DNA from: Granulicella sapmiensis
GTDB taxonomy: Bacteria; Acidobacteriota; Terriglobia; Terriglobales; Acidobacteriaceae
NCBI GenBank assembly: GCA_026225395.1
Contig: JAMFSR010000021.1
Location: forward strand, 62,001 to 126,000
Reading direction: 5' to 3'
DNA: 64,000 nt
Shown: piece by piece, positions 34,909 through 43,421 of the stretch
Position numbering within the stretch: the first letter of the stretch is position 1
How the letters are laid out: each line of letters starts with the position of its first letter
Notes under the pieces: model-generated
What the model saw: the letters and a program-made list of their open reading frames with translations, nothing else
What the model was told of the DNA's origin: nothing
Database searches by the model: none
Position numbers and translations under genes: made by a program

Positions 34909-36753
34909 TTACTTCTTCGAAGGATAGACCGGTGGCGGTAGATGGATTACGGATGAAGTTGGTACTTCTACGACACCGAACGTATCTGTTGTCAGGTCAC
35001 GGATACCGATACGAATGAAGGATTCTCCGGTCGCCGGAGCACTGACCTCAAGATGGTAACCAACCTTGCTCTCAATAAACTTTTGGTGTTCCGGAGGTGT
35101 CTGATGCAGCTGTACTGACTTTCCAATTGCATTCAGCATCTTCCCGTCCGAATCAAAGACGTAGGCTAGGAATGCGATCCCTCCAGTACGTATCCCATTA
35201 GGCTGGAGCATAAAGGAAAAGTTCTCTCCAGGTGCAGAGATGTCGATATCGTAGCGCCGGTAAGGTGACTTGAAATTGACTTTGGGATTTGACTGATTGT
35301 CTGGAGCGAGCGAGTTCTCGGCAGTTGTTGAAGCGGGTAAAATACGAACGCGGAAAACGATGTCAGAAGGCATAGGAGCACCGCGGCTCATAGCGGCAGC
35401 CGCATAGCTATAGGCTGGGCGGTCTTCCGCTGTTGCGGCCTTTATGGCTGATCTTTCGGAATGATTTGACGAAGAGATGATATCTTCGGCGAAGTAACCT
35501 TTTCGGAAGTCAAGTTTAATCCGCTTTGCTGCAGCGTTGTTAGCTAACTCAACCTGAATTGTCCGATACTCACCATTCGCATTATGGTGATTCGGACTGT
35601 AAGCGAGTTCGTAGAAATTGGAGCCGGAATCGATAGCTTTCGATACGGCGGTGGCTAGGTTGTTCGTGTTGAAAAATGCTTGACCACCTGTATCGTCCGC
35701 GATGGTTTGCATTGTCTGATGCTCTTGGACCTGGCTCCCGCTAAAAGCAATTTGGTCAGCGGCAAAGTTTTGGGAATTTTTGGAGTAGCCCTTGCCGGAA
35801 TGCGATGCGTCAAGACCAGGATCCACCATTATCCCACGAGCATCAACTGGATAAACGGCGACTTGCGCTCTCGTGAGGAGGTTGGTGGTCTCGTGATACT
35901 CGGCTTCCTCGTCACCGCCCAATACCATGAAGGGATTGGCGAGAGTGAGATCGGGAACAATGTCGAGTGGGAAAGAACCCGAAAACCATATCAGATTTTT
36001 ACGGCCCGGGAATGCTGCCAGATAATGGCCCAACTGATTGAAGGCATCAAGCGTGTACTGCATGCGGAGACGTGTCTTGAAAGACTCCTGCTCGGCTTCG
36101 AAGCTCTGCAGGTTAGCGGACAGCTGTGCAGGCGCGAGATCATCCGACGATGCGACATCGCTATTGCTACCTGTCGGGTCAGAGAGAAGAGACGAGGCAT
36201 TAGGAGATAGCTTGTGGTCGACAACTTCTTTAAGAAGTTTAGGATCGGATGTGAATCCTTGCAAGAAAAAGAGGCGGTTCGTGAGGCCGAAAATTGCAAT
36301 ACGAGTTCCGGGGTTTGCTTTCTTTACATATTCCTGCAATTCAGTACGGACATAGGCCTGATCCTTTGTGGGGGTATTGAGAGAATCAAGAACGAGAACG
36401 TTGAGCGCGCCATTTGGCGCGACCGGGCTGTAATTCGTGAAAACTCCTGCAGGTTGGGGAGGTAGTGGAGGCCCTGGAATAGAAGGCTGGTCGCCAGCGT
36501 GTTCCTCAAAGTGGCGTAAATTTTGCGTTACTTTATTCTCTGAAAGAATGAAGTCTTCGCGTGTGAGGCCGTGGATTGGATGTCCTTCTTTATCCTGTGC
36601 CACTACATCTACGATGACAAGTTCTGTACCGGTACGAATGACGGCCGAACCGGCCGGTACTGCGGGTTCTCTTGCACTTCCACTTGGCGATTGCGCAGAC
36701 ATGGTGATCGTCGCAAACAGGCAGAAATAAACGAAGGCATAAGGCCTAAGCAA
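34909..36753 (-). CDS. Secreted VWFA-related protein (acidobacterial type)
   Basis: A roughly 614-residue exported protein of the acidobacterial VWFA-related family. A signal peptide (YFCLFATITMSAQ) is followed by RTGTELVIVDVVAQDKEGHP and GLTREDFILSENK near residue 55, then a von Willebrand A domain with LNVLVLDSLNTPT near 115 and KNLIWFSGSFPLD near 250. The start is set at TTG 36753, because GGAGGAG lies 4 bases upstream; the frame also permits TTG 36771. Such proteins are abundant in Acidobacteriota but of unknown function; adhesion or complex assembly is possible. It ends facing the GH95 gene. Confidence 0.85.
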   Translation of the reverse strand: MLRPYAFVYFCLFATITMSAQSPSGSAREPAVPAGSAVIRTGTELVIVDVVAQDKEGHPIHGLTREDFILSENKVTQNLRHFEEHAGDQPSIPGPPLPPQPAGVFTNYSPVAPNGALNVLVLDSLNTPTKDQAYVRTELQEYVKKANPGTRIAIFGLTNRLFFLQGFTSDPKLLKEVVDHKLSPNASSLLSDPTGSNSDVASSDDLAPAQLSANLQSFEAEQESFKTRLRMQYTLDAFNQLGHYLAAFPGRKNLIWFSGSFPLDIVPDLTLANPFMVLGGDEEAEYHETTNLLTRAQVAVYPVDARGIMVDPGLDASHSGKGYSKNSQNFAADQIAFSGSQVQEHQTMQTIADDTGGQAFFNTNNLATAVSKAIDSGSNFYELAYSPNHHNANGEYRTIQVELANNAAAKRIKLDFRKGYFAEDIISSSNHSERSAIKAATAEDRPAYSYAAAAMSRGAPMPSDIVFRVRILPASTTAENSLAPDNQSNPKVNFKSPYRRYDIDISAPGENFSFMLQPNGIRTGGIAFLAYVFDSDGKMLNAIGKSVQLHQTPPEHQKFIESKVGYHLEVSAPATGESFIRIGIRDLTTDTFGVVEVPTSSVIHLPPPVYPSKK

Positions 36754-36794
36754 GAGTCTCCTCCATTCCAAGAATCGTCCTTTTGATTAACTGA

Positions 36795-36830
36795 GTAAGG
36801 CGGGAAGTGCCATCGCACGTCCCGCCTTAC
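36795..36830 (-). terminator. Strong hairpin, probable terminator of the TonB receptor gene
   Basis: An 11-base perfect stem GTAAGGCGGGA/TCCCGCCTTAC (36795-36805 with 36820-36830), extended inwards by a GTGC/GCAC stem with a CATC loop. It sits 14 bases beyond the receptor stop and upstream of the VWFA gene. The reverse-strand side lacks a long T run, while the forward side is followed by CCCATTTTG, so it may act in either direction or mainly as an RNA-stabilising hairpin. Confidence 0.75.
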
Positions 36831-36844
36831 CCCATTTTGTTCGG

Positions 36845-39800
36845 CTAGAAGATAAGGTGAAGGCCACCCTGAAGACTACGGTTCGTATTCAGTTGACCCG
36901 TTACATCACTAAATGCCGCCGAAGTTGGACTGACATTCGCGGAGGAGAACTGAGGACGGTTGAGTGCGTTGAATGCATCTACGCGAGGTTGCAAAATCAA
37001 TCTATCGTAGAGGGTAAAGTTTTTTAGGATAGAAAAGTCGAAATTGTTGGTGGGATCGGAACGAAGGAGGTACTGAGGGAACGTCCGATAGTTATAAGAA
37101 CCAGGTTGATCTGCTGTAACAGTATCGAAACCCGAAGTATTGAAGGAAGGACCGATCGTCTGATGCGGATGATTCTGAAAGTTCGAGTAGGACCCATTGA
37201 AGATAGCGTTTCCAAAACTAAGAGGCGTGCCAGAAAGATACTGATAGATGCTTGTAACCGAGTATCCCCCGATAATCTCGTCGAGCAGTTTCGAATGATT
37301 AGCGAACTGGCGACCGCGGCCGAAGGGCAGTTGGTATATCACTGTTAGAGACGGATGATTTGGGAAGTCCGAACTGGTTTCTTCATAGGAAAGCGGCCCA
37401 CCCGCATTGAGCTGCACGGTGGTCCCAAGCTGACGGGAGTACTCATAGTTGAAGTTGAAGGACAGTCCGTAGGACATACGCTTGGAAACACGGATAAGGA
37501 GCGCGTTGAAGTTGGAGCTCTGACCGGGGACCACCTGCTCGGTGACGCTCGTATACTCTGGATACTCCTGCAGCAATTGAGAGACGCTCAAAGTCGCAGC
37601 CGTGTTGTAGCTTGTAGTCGCCGCTGCCCCAGTCATCGTTCCTTTGAATGGATTCGTTACAGAGGTCGAGAGCGTTGTCTGAACCGCCTTCGTTTGAGCA
37701 CCGCACGCGTTGGCGGCCGCTGCACCGTAAGGGCATGTGCTTAGATATGGCAACAACGGTGTTGAACTAATAGCATTGCTGTAATTGTTATGGACGGCGT
37801 GTGTTCCAATATAGCCGACCTCTACCAACCAGTTTTTCTGGAGTTGCTTTGAAATATCAAGCGACCACTTGTTCGCGTAGGGCACTTTGACATTTGGGTC
37901 GATGTAGACGATGCCAGCTCCAAGGTTGGTGTTGATTCCCTGTGCATTTCCGTATGGTAAAACGATGGGATTCGTAGCCGTCGGAAATGGGTCAGAGATC
38001 GTAGAAGACGGAGTGATGGAGTTATTGATGGTCGGGATAAATGTAGTTGTCTGTGAATAACCATAAGACTGGCCTACGTTGTAGTCTCCGAAAGGATTGA
38101 CGTAAACACCCACACCACCGCGAATGGCCAGTGTCCCGTGGCTGAAGGGCGGCGAGTAAGCAAATCCTATCCGGGGGCTAACGTAGGCTGCTGCCGTCCC
38201 GTAAGGATGACGGTTATCGGATCCGTCGTAGAGAATGCCGCCCGTTGGCTGAAAGCTGGCGACAGGAACATTTGCATTAGGAGCCTTGGAGTATGCAGCT
38301 ATTGCCGCTGCTGTCGTTTGGTTGGTCGCGTTCGGGAGGAACGTCTGAACCATTTGATTGTTACTCTCAACGGGTGCCGTTTCGTGTTCGACCCGCATGC
38401 CCATGCTGATCGTTAGATTGGGAAGGAGTTTCCAATCGTCCTGAATAAATGTTCCAATATACCAATTGTCATATTGAAACTTTGTGTTCACGGCATAGGA
38501 TCCACTTTGAGGCAAGCCCAAATCAAACAGCGCAAAAGCGCCGCCAAATTGTTGTGTCGCACCATTCGTGCCCGAGGTCACAAACCCTCCCGATGCCGGC
38601 TTGAACGAGAATGTTCCGTCTGCCGCACCAGGACCCAGCGAAGAGTTCTTGTTAGCGCGAATGTCCGGACCAATTTTGAGTGTGTGTTTGCCCCAAGTCT
38701 TATTCAAACTGGCATAGAGCTGCACATCTGTGAATCGTTCGATATTACCCGGGGCGGCGCTCAGACTAGGAATCGCGGCTGAATCCGAGAATGTAAACGC
38801 TGGGAGAGCTAGCGTCGTAGAATTAGCAGCAATATATCCAGGAAAACCTAATGAAGTTGGGTTTGAGCCTGCACTCGAAGGATTTGAGTATGAGGTATAA
38901 CGGCTAAATCCGAGCCTGGCTTCGAGATTTAGCGTTGGATTGAAGTTCTGAACATCATCGAGTTGACCACCCGAGAGTATGACAGTCGATGTAGTGCCAC
39001 TCAATACATTGTTGAAGATATTCGACTGGCCATTGACGTACTTGCTACGGTGACCATCCGCGAAGATCTTGTTCGAGTTGGATATGTTGTAGTCGATCGT
39101 TCCGTGATGTGACTTGTAGTTGTTGGTGGTTGGATCGCTTGCAAAGAAGTTGTTCTCTCCATCCGCTTTGGTGGACGCGCCGTTGTAGTTGGGAAGAGGA
39201 ATTAGCGTCATATAGGCGGTAGCGATCGGGTTGATGGTCAGGCCCGCGTTGGAGAGGATGTTGCCAGGTATTTTTGTGCGCGAAATCGTCGTCGTCGAGC
39301 CAGTGGTCGTTGAGACACCGGAATAGGGGTTGTAAAGTTGATCGGCCGAATTGAAGTTCAGCAGTGCAGAAAAGTCTCCGGTGCGCTCCGCGGCAGTTGG
39401 GACACTCGTAATCGTGGTGGCTGGGGCATTGCCAATGTACCCTTCAAATGCATAGAAGAAAAAGAGTTTGTTGCGTCCGTTGAAAAGGTATGGGGCAATG
39501 ATAGGGCCGCCAATTGTGGCACCGAACTGATTGAAGTGAGTCGAAGGCGCGCTTGTCCCAGCTTGTGTGAAATAGGGTTTGGCGGTTAGCGGACGAGAAC
39601 CAGCGTAGTACTCTTCGGCCGTTCCGTGGAACTGATTCGTACCGTGCTTTGTTGTGATGTTCACAATACCGCCGGATGTATCGCCAAGCGCGGCGTCCGA
39701 TGAAAACTCGTCCACATGTACAGCCTCAACAGCATCCAGGTTAGGGCTAAAGCCCGCTGTACGGCCCCCATCTTCCATATTCGGAACACCATTGAGAAGC

Positions 39801-40372
39801 AATTCGTTTGAGGCTGAGTTTCCACCACCTAATGAGAAGTCATCGGCGGTTGAGTTACCAAAGGGAGTGGTCTGGGATTCAGAGTGCTTGCCCTTGGCGA
39901 CGGCACCATACTCCAAATGGGCAAACCCAAGTGGTGAGCGTCCATTGCTCGGAAGATCCTCGACTTCCTCTGCCGTAAGTGTCTGTCCTGTTGATGCGGT
40001 CGCGGTGTCGACTAGAGGAGCATCGCCGTTGATCGTAACGGTTTCGCTGACCTGGCCGAGCGACAGCTTTATGTTTTCGGTGACCGTTTGCTCAGTTTCC
40101 AGCGTAATCCCTTCATGAATGAAAGCCTTGAAACCGGGCGATACAACAGTAATCGAATACGGTCCTGGCTGTAGGAATGGAACTGTGTAATCACCCGCAC
40201 TGTTTGATGTGACGTTAGTCTTCGTACCTGTATCGGTATTTGTTATAGCAATCTTCGCGTTGGGAATGATTGCCCCTGACGGATCGGTAATTTGGCCGGT
40301 CAGCGTGCTACGGGTTACCTGACCGAAAGCCGAGACGCTAAGGAGAAGGGCTAACAGGACACAACGTTTCAT
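36845..40372 (-). CDS. TonB-dependent outer-membrane receptor, Oar-like
   Basis: A 1175-residue outer-membrane protein. After a signal peptide (VLLALLLSVSAFGQ) comes a carboxypeptidase-regulatory-like beta domain (about 20-105, GQITDPSGAIIPNAKIAIT). A plug region follows, with ETVTINGDAPLVDT and LTAEEVEDLPSNGRSP (about 110-260) and NELLLNGVPNMEDGG. The long beta-barrel ends in an aromatic residue (HLIF), typical for barrel insertion. Such proteins import oligosaccharides or siderophores. No SusD gene is adjacent, as usual in Acidobacteriota. The surrounding glycosidases suggest glycan fragments as cargo. The promoter at 40421-40449 is convincing. Confidence 0.9.
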   Translation of the reverse strand: MKRCVLLALLLSVSAFGQVTRSTLTGQITDPSGAIIPNAKIAITNTDTGTKTNVTSNSAGDYTVPFLQPGPYSITVVSPGFKAFIHEGITLETEQTVTENIKLSLGQVSETVTINGDAPLVDTATASTGQTLTAEEVEDLPSNGRSPLGFAHLEYGAVAKGKHSESQTTPFGNSTADDFSLGGGNSASNELLLNGVPNMEDGGRTAGFSPNLDAVEAVHVDEFSSDAALGDTSGGIVNITTKHGTNQFHGTAEEYYAGSRPLTAKPYFTQAGTSAPSTHFNQFGATIGGPIIAPYLFNGRNKLFFFYAFEGYIGNAPATTITSVPTAAERTGDFSALLNFNSADQLYNPYSGVSTTTGSTTTISRTKIPGNILSNAGLTINPIATAYMTLIPLPNYNGASTKADGENNFFASDPTTNNYKSHHGTIDYNISNSNKIFADGHRSKYVNGQSNIFNNVLSGTTSTVILSGGQLDDVQNFNPTLNLEARLGFSRYTSYSNPSSAGSNPTSLGFPGYIAANSTTLALPAFTFSDSAAIPSLSAAPGNIERFTDVQLYASLNKTWGKHTLKIGPDIRANKNSSLGPGAADGTFSFKPASGGFVTSGTNGATQQFGGAFALFDLGLPQSGSYAVNTKFQYDNWYIGTFIQDDWKLLPNLTISMGMRVEHETAPVESNNQMVQTFLPNATNQTTAAAIAAYSKAPNANVPVASFQPTGGILYDGSDNRHPYGTAAAYVSPRIGFAYSPPFSHGTLAIRGGVGVYVNPFGDYNVGQSYGYSQTTTFIPTINNSITPSSTISDPFPTATNPIVLPYGNAQGINTNLGAGIVYIDPNVKVPYANKWSLDISKQLQKNWLVEVGYIGTHAVHNNYSNAISSTPLLPYLSTCPYGAAAANACGAQTKAVQTTLSTSVTNPFKGTMTGAAATTSYNTAATLSVSQLLQEYPEYTSVTEQVVPGQSSNFNALLIRVSKRMSYGLSFNFNYEYSRQLGTTVQLNAGGPLSYEETSSDFPNHPSLTVIYQLPFGRGRQFANHSKLLDEIIGGYSVTSIYQYLSGTPLSFGNAIFNGSYSNFQNHPHQTIGPSFNTSGFDTVTADQPGSYNYRTFPQYLLRSDPTNNFDFSILKNFTLYDRLILQPRVDAFNALNRPQFSSANVSPTSAAFSDVTGQLNTNRSLQGGLHLIF

Positions 40373-40420
40373 TTCTAGAACTCCGGCTACAAAAGTTTGT
40401 CGATGCTTTGAGCGTCGATC

Positions 40421-40449
40421 AAACTAAAGACCTGCCAGATGGCTGTCAA
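40421..40449 (-). promoter_or_regulatory. Sigma-70-type promoter of the TonB receptor
   Basis: On the reverse strand a perfect -35 box TTGACA (40449-40444) is followed after 17 bases by TAGTTT (40426-40421), a 3/6 match to the -10 consensus. Transcription would begin about 40 bases before the ATG at 40372, and CCGGAG lies 8 bases before that ATG as ribosome-binding site. Dyads just upstream could be operators. Confidence 0.6.
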
Positions 40450-40560
40450 GGGGATTCTCTGAAATTTAGAAGGGCTTGTTGATAACTCTGAGTAACAATT
40501 TTCGTTTACGAACAAACACTGATATTGCCAAACATCGCGCCGTATTCATCCCGCGCAATC

Positions 40561-40583
40561 CTCCAACAAAAACTGTGTTGGAG
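40561..40583. repeat. Hairpin-forming inverted repeat
   Basis: CTCCAAC (40561-40567) and GTTGGAG (40577-40583) form a 7-base perfect stem with a 9-base A-rich loop, followed on the forward strand by TTTTATTAT. It resembles an intrinsic terminator in forward orientation although no forward gene ends here; it may be a transcript-end signal of unseen RNA or a protein-binding dyad. Confidence 0.35.
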
Positions 40584-40781
40584 TTTTATTATCAATTAGT
40601 TGGCAGGCTTTAGGATCGCGTCCGACCACGTCCGGCAGGAGTCTTTCCAACGAAACAATGGCATTTGCTCATGTTTGGTACAAGTAGGCGAGAAGTTCTC
40701 CTCGAAGCGGCTAGCAATGCTGATTCCGCATAGTGGAAGGAGAAAAGCGACGGCGTGGCTCTGCCAAATCAAATGAAGCTC

Positions 40782-41633
40782 CTAATCCTGTGAGAGCAAC
40801 AGCGCGATCCTTGCGGCAGAAGAGGAGACTGCTGCCTGAATTTCCTTTTCCCGCTCTTTGGTCATACGCATAACGGGAGTGGAAAGACTGATCGCTGCTA
40901 CCACGGGTTTACCCTCAATCCGCAATGCGGCACCGAAGCAGATTCCTCCACGTATGGACTCTTCTCTGTCGCAGGCAATTCCGTCTTTGCGGACTTGTTC
41001 GAACTCTTTGAAAAGCTTGTGGCGATCGACAATCGTTTTTTCGGTACGCGGAGCTAGCCCGTAGACCTCAAGGATGCGATCTGCCAAGGCACGATCCTGA
41101 AAGGCAGTAATCACTTTGCCCATGGCGCTGCAATGGGGTGGCAATACGCGTCCGATCTTATTGGTCATGCGGATTTCGTGGAAGGTTTCCATGCAGTCAA
41201 GCACGTGGATGCGATCGTCGAAAAGGTAGGCGACGCTTACCGTCTCATTGAACTGATTGGCCAACTGTTCTACCTCGGGTCTGGCGATATCCCGAACACG
41301 ATTGGCGGCCTGGGCCAGCCAGCCGAAAACCAGTTTCGGAGCGAGTTGGTATGTCCCATCGCGATGGCGTTGAAGGTATTCGTGCTTTTCGAGCGTGAGC
41401 AGAACGCGGAACAGGGTCGATTCAGGCAAGTCGATACGCTTGGCTATGTCCTTGAGGGAAAGTGGCGTCTGGCCGTCGAAACAGTTGAGGACGTCGAGAG
41501 CGCGGCCTATTGAACGGAGATAATATTGCTCGTCCGTGGATGGCGTATCAGACGGCTGCAAGGCCCACTTGGGCATGCGGCGGCGAACTCCGTTTGCAGG
41601 CTTTTCTGTCGATTTCAACGTGGCTCGTGCCAT
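40782..41633 (-). CDS. IclR-family transcriptional regulator
   Basis: A 283-residue regulator. The N-terminal winged helix-turn-helix has LRSIGRALDVLNCFDG near residue 39, LSLKDIAKRIDLPESTLFRVLLTLEKHEYL and YQLAPKLVFGWL. The C-terminal effector domain has MTNKIGRVLPPHCSAMGKVI near 140 and GIACDREESIRGGICFGAAL near 217, the classical IclR signatures. ATG 41633 is chosen because GGGGGA lies just upstream, rather than TTG 41654. It diverges from the apiosidase-like gene over 189 bases and likely controls it, perhaps with a small sugar as ligand. Confidence 0.92.
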   Translation of the reverse strand: MARATLKSTEKPANGVRRRMPKWALQPSDTPSTDEQYYLRSIGRALDVLNCFDGQTPLSLKDIAKRIDLPESTLFRVLLTLEKHEYLQRHRDGTYQLAPKLVFGWLAQAANRVRDIARPEVEQLANQFNETVSVAYLFDDRIHVLDCMETFHEIRMTNKIGRVLPPHCSAMGKVITAFQDRALADRILEVYGLAPRTEKTIVDRHKLFKEFEQVRKDGIACDREESIRGGICFGAALRIEGKPVVAAISLSTPVMRMTKEREKEIQAAVSSSAARIALLLSQD

Positions 41634-41724
41634 AATCCCCCAATCGGACTGCAAAGTGCCAGACTATACTACCGCAATGTCGTGGCTTGGTTTTCGTTTT
41701 CACTCTATAACTTCCAAAACTGGA

Positions 41725-41754
41725 TTGACACTCCGCGTCTCAGATTGGTAGAAC
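41725..41754 (+). promoter_or_regulatory. Predicted promoter of the apiosidase-like gene
   Basis: TTGACA at 41725-41730 and TAGAAC at 41749-41754 (4/6 match) are separated by 18 bases, about 70 bases before the ATG at 41823. The region also lies upstream of the divergent IclR gene. Confidence 0.5.
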
Positions 41755-41773
41755 AGCCTTCGCTAGTGTGTGA

Positions 41774-41784
41774 GGAATCATTCC
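41774..41784. promoter_or_regulatory. Palindromic operator candidate for the IclR regulator
   Basis: GGAATCATTCC is a perfect 11-base palindrome placed about 20 bases downstream of the predicted -10 box, where a bound repressor would block transcription. IclR-family proteins typically bind short palindromes of this kind beside their own gene. Binding is inferred from position and symmetry only. Confidence 0.45.
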
Positions 41785-41822
41785 ACCTATTTGTCTACTA
41801 CGGAAGAACAAGAAAGAGACTT

Positions 41823-43421
41823 ATGCAACGTCGGGAAGTTATCAAGCTGGGAACTGCTGCGCTGGCTGCGTCGCTGGGAACGGAGTTTCGAGGTAGCGGG
41901 ATAAATCCGACTGCTTCAGCGCCACCGCAAGCAGTTGAACGATGGGGGATGTTTGAACTTCACCTCAACGGACCTTCTAGTGGCAACCCATTCAAAGACG
42001 TTGTACTGACCGCTGTCTTCACCACGAACCATCGCCAGGTAAGAGTTACGGGGTTCTACGATGGTGGGGGCTCTTATCGAATCCGCTTCATGCCAGACAC
42101 GATTGGCACCTGGAGCTATGTGACCAGCAGTTCCTCGCATGATTTGAACGGTCATGCGGGGACGTTCGACTGCGTAGCGCCGATCACTCCCGGAAATCAC
42201 GGTCCGGTAGGGACTGCCCATCAGTATCACTTTGAATATGCCGATGGAACCCCCTACTTCCCTTTTGGAACGACGACCTACGCTTACCTGTTCACCGGGG
42301 AAGATAACGCGGTGGCTTCTCTTGCAGGAATGACACAAGCCCGGTTCAACAAAACTCGGGCTTGTGTTCTTCCAAAGCCACTGGGTAAAGGAGTGCAGCC
42401 CCTACCGTTCCCGACTTCCGGTACCGGGACGGACGGTCGCGGTGGTACGAACGACTACACACGGTTCAACCCAGTTTATTTCCAGACGCTTGAGAAACGG
42501 CTGTTGGAGTTGCAGAAGGCAAACATTGAAGCCGACTTGATTCTGTTTCATCCCTACGACGCCTGGGGCTACAAGAGCATGCCGGATGAGGTGGATGAGT
42601 TTTATCTACGCTATACGATCGCGCGACTTTCGGCCTTTCGCAATGTCTGGTGGTCTATTGCAAATGAGTATGACCTTGTGAAAGCTAAGACGATGAGTGA
42701 CTGGGATGATTTTTTCCGCGTGACGCAGACAGAAGATCCGTACTCGCATCTGCGGTCGATTCATCACAGCCGCGTGATCTACGACCACTCTAAGCCTTGG
42801 TGCACGCACGCGAGTTTGCAAAGCTATGACTTTGAGAAGTCGACCAGCCGGCGCGAAGCGTGGAACAAGCCGATCATTTATGACGAGATTCAATATGAAG
42901 GCGACGTTGATCGGCGATGGGGCAATCTATCCGCGGAAGAGATGACGCGCCGTTTCTGGCTCGCGATTGTTAACGGCGTTTATGCGACCCACGGCGAGGT
43001 TTTCATCTCTGAGACCGGCGAGTCGAGTTGGTCAGACGCAGGAAGATTGCGCGGAGACTCCGGCCCGAGGATTGCATTTTTGCGTGCATTGATAGAGCGC
43101 ATCACAAAGGCCGGACTGAACGAAGTTGAAGGGGCTTACTATCTTTCCGCGGGGATGGGCGACGAAGTTCTCTTGTACTACTTCGATGTACATCGGCCTG
43201 CACGCTACGACTTCCCTCTTTCGGTGACAGCGAACTTTTCTGCAACGCTGATCGATCCGTTCCATATGACAACGACAACTCTTCCAGGGACGTTTACCGG
43301 TAAGTCGCGGATCTCACTTTCGAACAAACCTTACCAGGCGGTATTGTTCCAGAAGGTCTCGAGTGCGAAAGGCAAAGCAACTCCATCCAACGAGTCTCAG
43401 GTTCCCAGCAATGAACCCTAA
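41823..43421 (+). CDS. Apiosidase-like glycoside hydrolase (DUF5060 + DUF4038 type)
   Basis: A 532-residue exported protein; ATG 41823 gives a Tat/Sec-like N-terminus (QRREVIKLGTAALAAS). Residues about 38-120 form an N-terminal beta domain of DUF5060 type (WGMFELHLNGPSSGNPF, GTWSYVTSSS). A (beta/alpha)8 domain of the apiosidase-like DUF4038 family follows (YFPFGTTTYAYLF near 147), then a C-terminal beta domain. WWSIANEYDL near 279 and IYDEIQYEG near 356 give the two catalytic glutamates expected of clan GH-A. The family includes endo-apiosidases of GH140, but this DUF5060 branch has not necessarily that activity. The gene overlaps the next by 11 bases. Confidence 0.75.
   Translation: MQRREVIKLGTAALAASLGTEFRGSGINPTASAPPQAVERWGMFELHLNGPSSGNPFKDVVLTAVFTTNHRQVRVTGFYDGGGSYRIRFMPDTIGTWSYVTSSSSHDLNGHAGTFDCVAPITPGNHGPVGTAHQYHFEYADGTPYFPFGTTTYAYLFTGEDNAVASLAGMTQARFNKTRACVLPKPLGKGVQPLPFPTSGTGTDGRGGTNDYTRFNPVYFQTLEKRLLELQKANIEADLILFHPYDAWGYKSMPDEVDEFYLRYTIARLSAFRNVWWSIANEYDLVKAKTMSDWDDFFRVTQTEDPYSHLRSIHHSRVIYDHSKPWCTHASLQSYDFEKSTSRREAWNKPIIYDEIQYEGDVDRRWGNLSAEEMTRRFWLAIVNGVYATHGEVFISETGESSWSDAGRLRGDSGPRIAFLRALIERITKAGLNEVEGAYYLSAGMGDEVLLYYFDVHRPARYDFPLSVTANFSATLIDPFHMTTTTLPGTFTGKSRISLSNKPYQAVLFQKVSSAKGKATPSNESQVPSNEP

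Larger units (their letters stand above)
40373..40781. other. Intergenic control region of the TonB receptor (409 bases)
   Basis: This gap between the receptor start and the end of the IclR gene contains no supportable gene. It holds the receptor promoter, a palindrome TTCGTTTACGAA at 40501-40512 (five-base arms), a wider TTGTT/AACAA dyad at 40476-40480 and 40494-40498, and a hairpin at 40561-40583. The rest shows nothing recognised. Confidence 0.6.

Noticed and set aside
36845..40372. A SusC/SusD-type polysaccharide utilisation locus
   Set aside because: The receptor is Oar-like with no SusD, no hybrid two-component system and no ECF sigma/anti-sigma pair.
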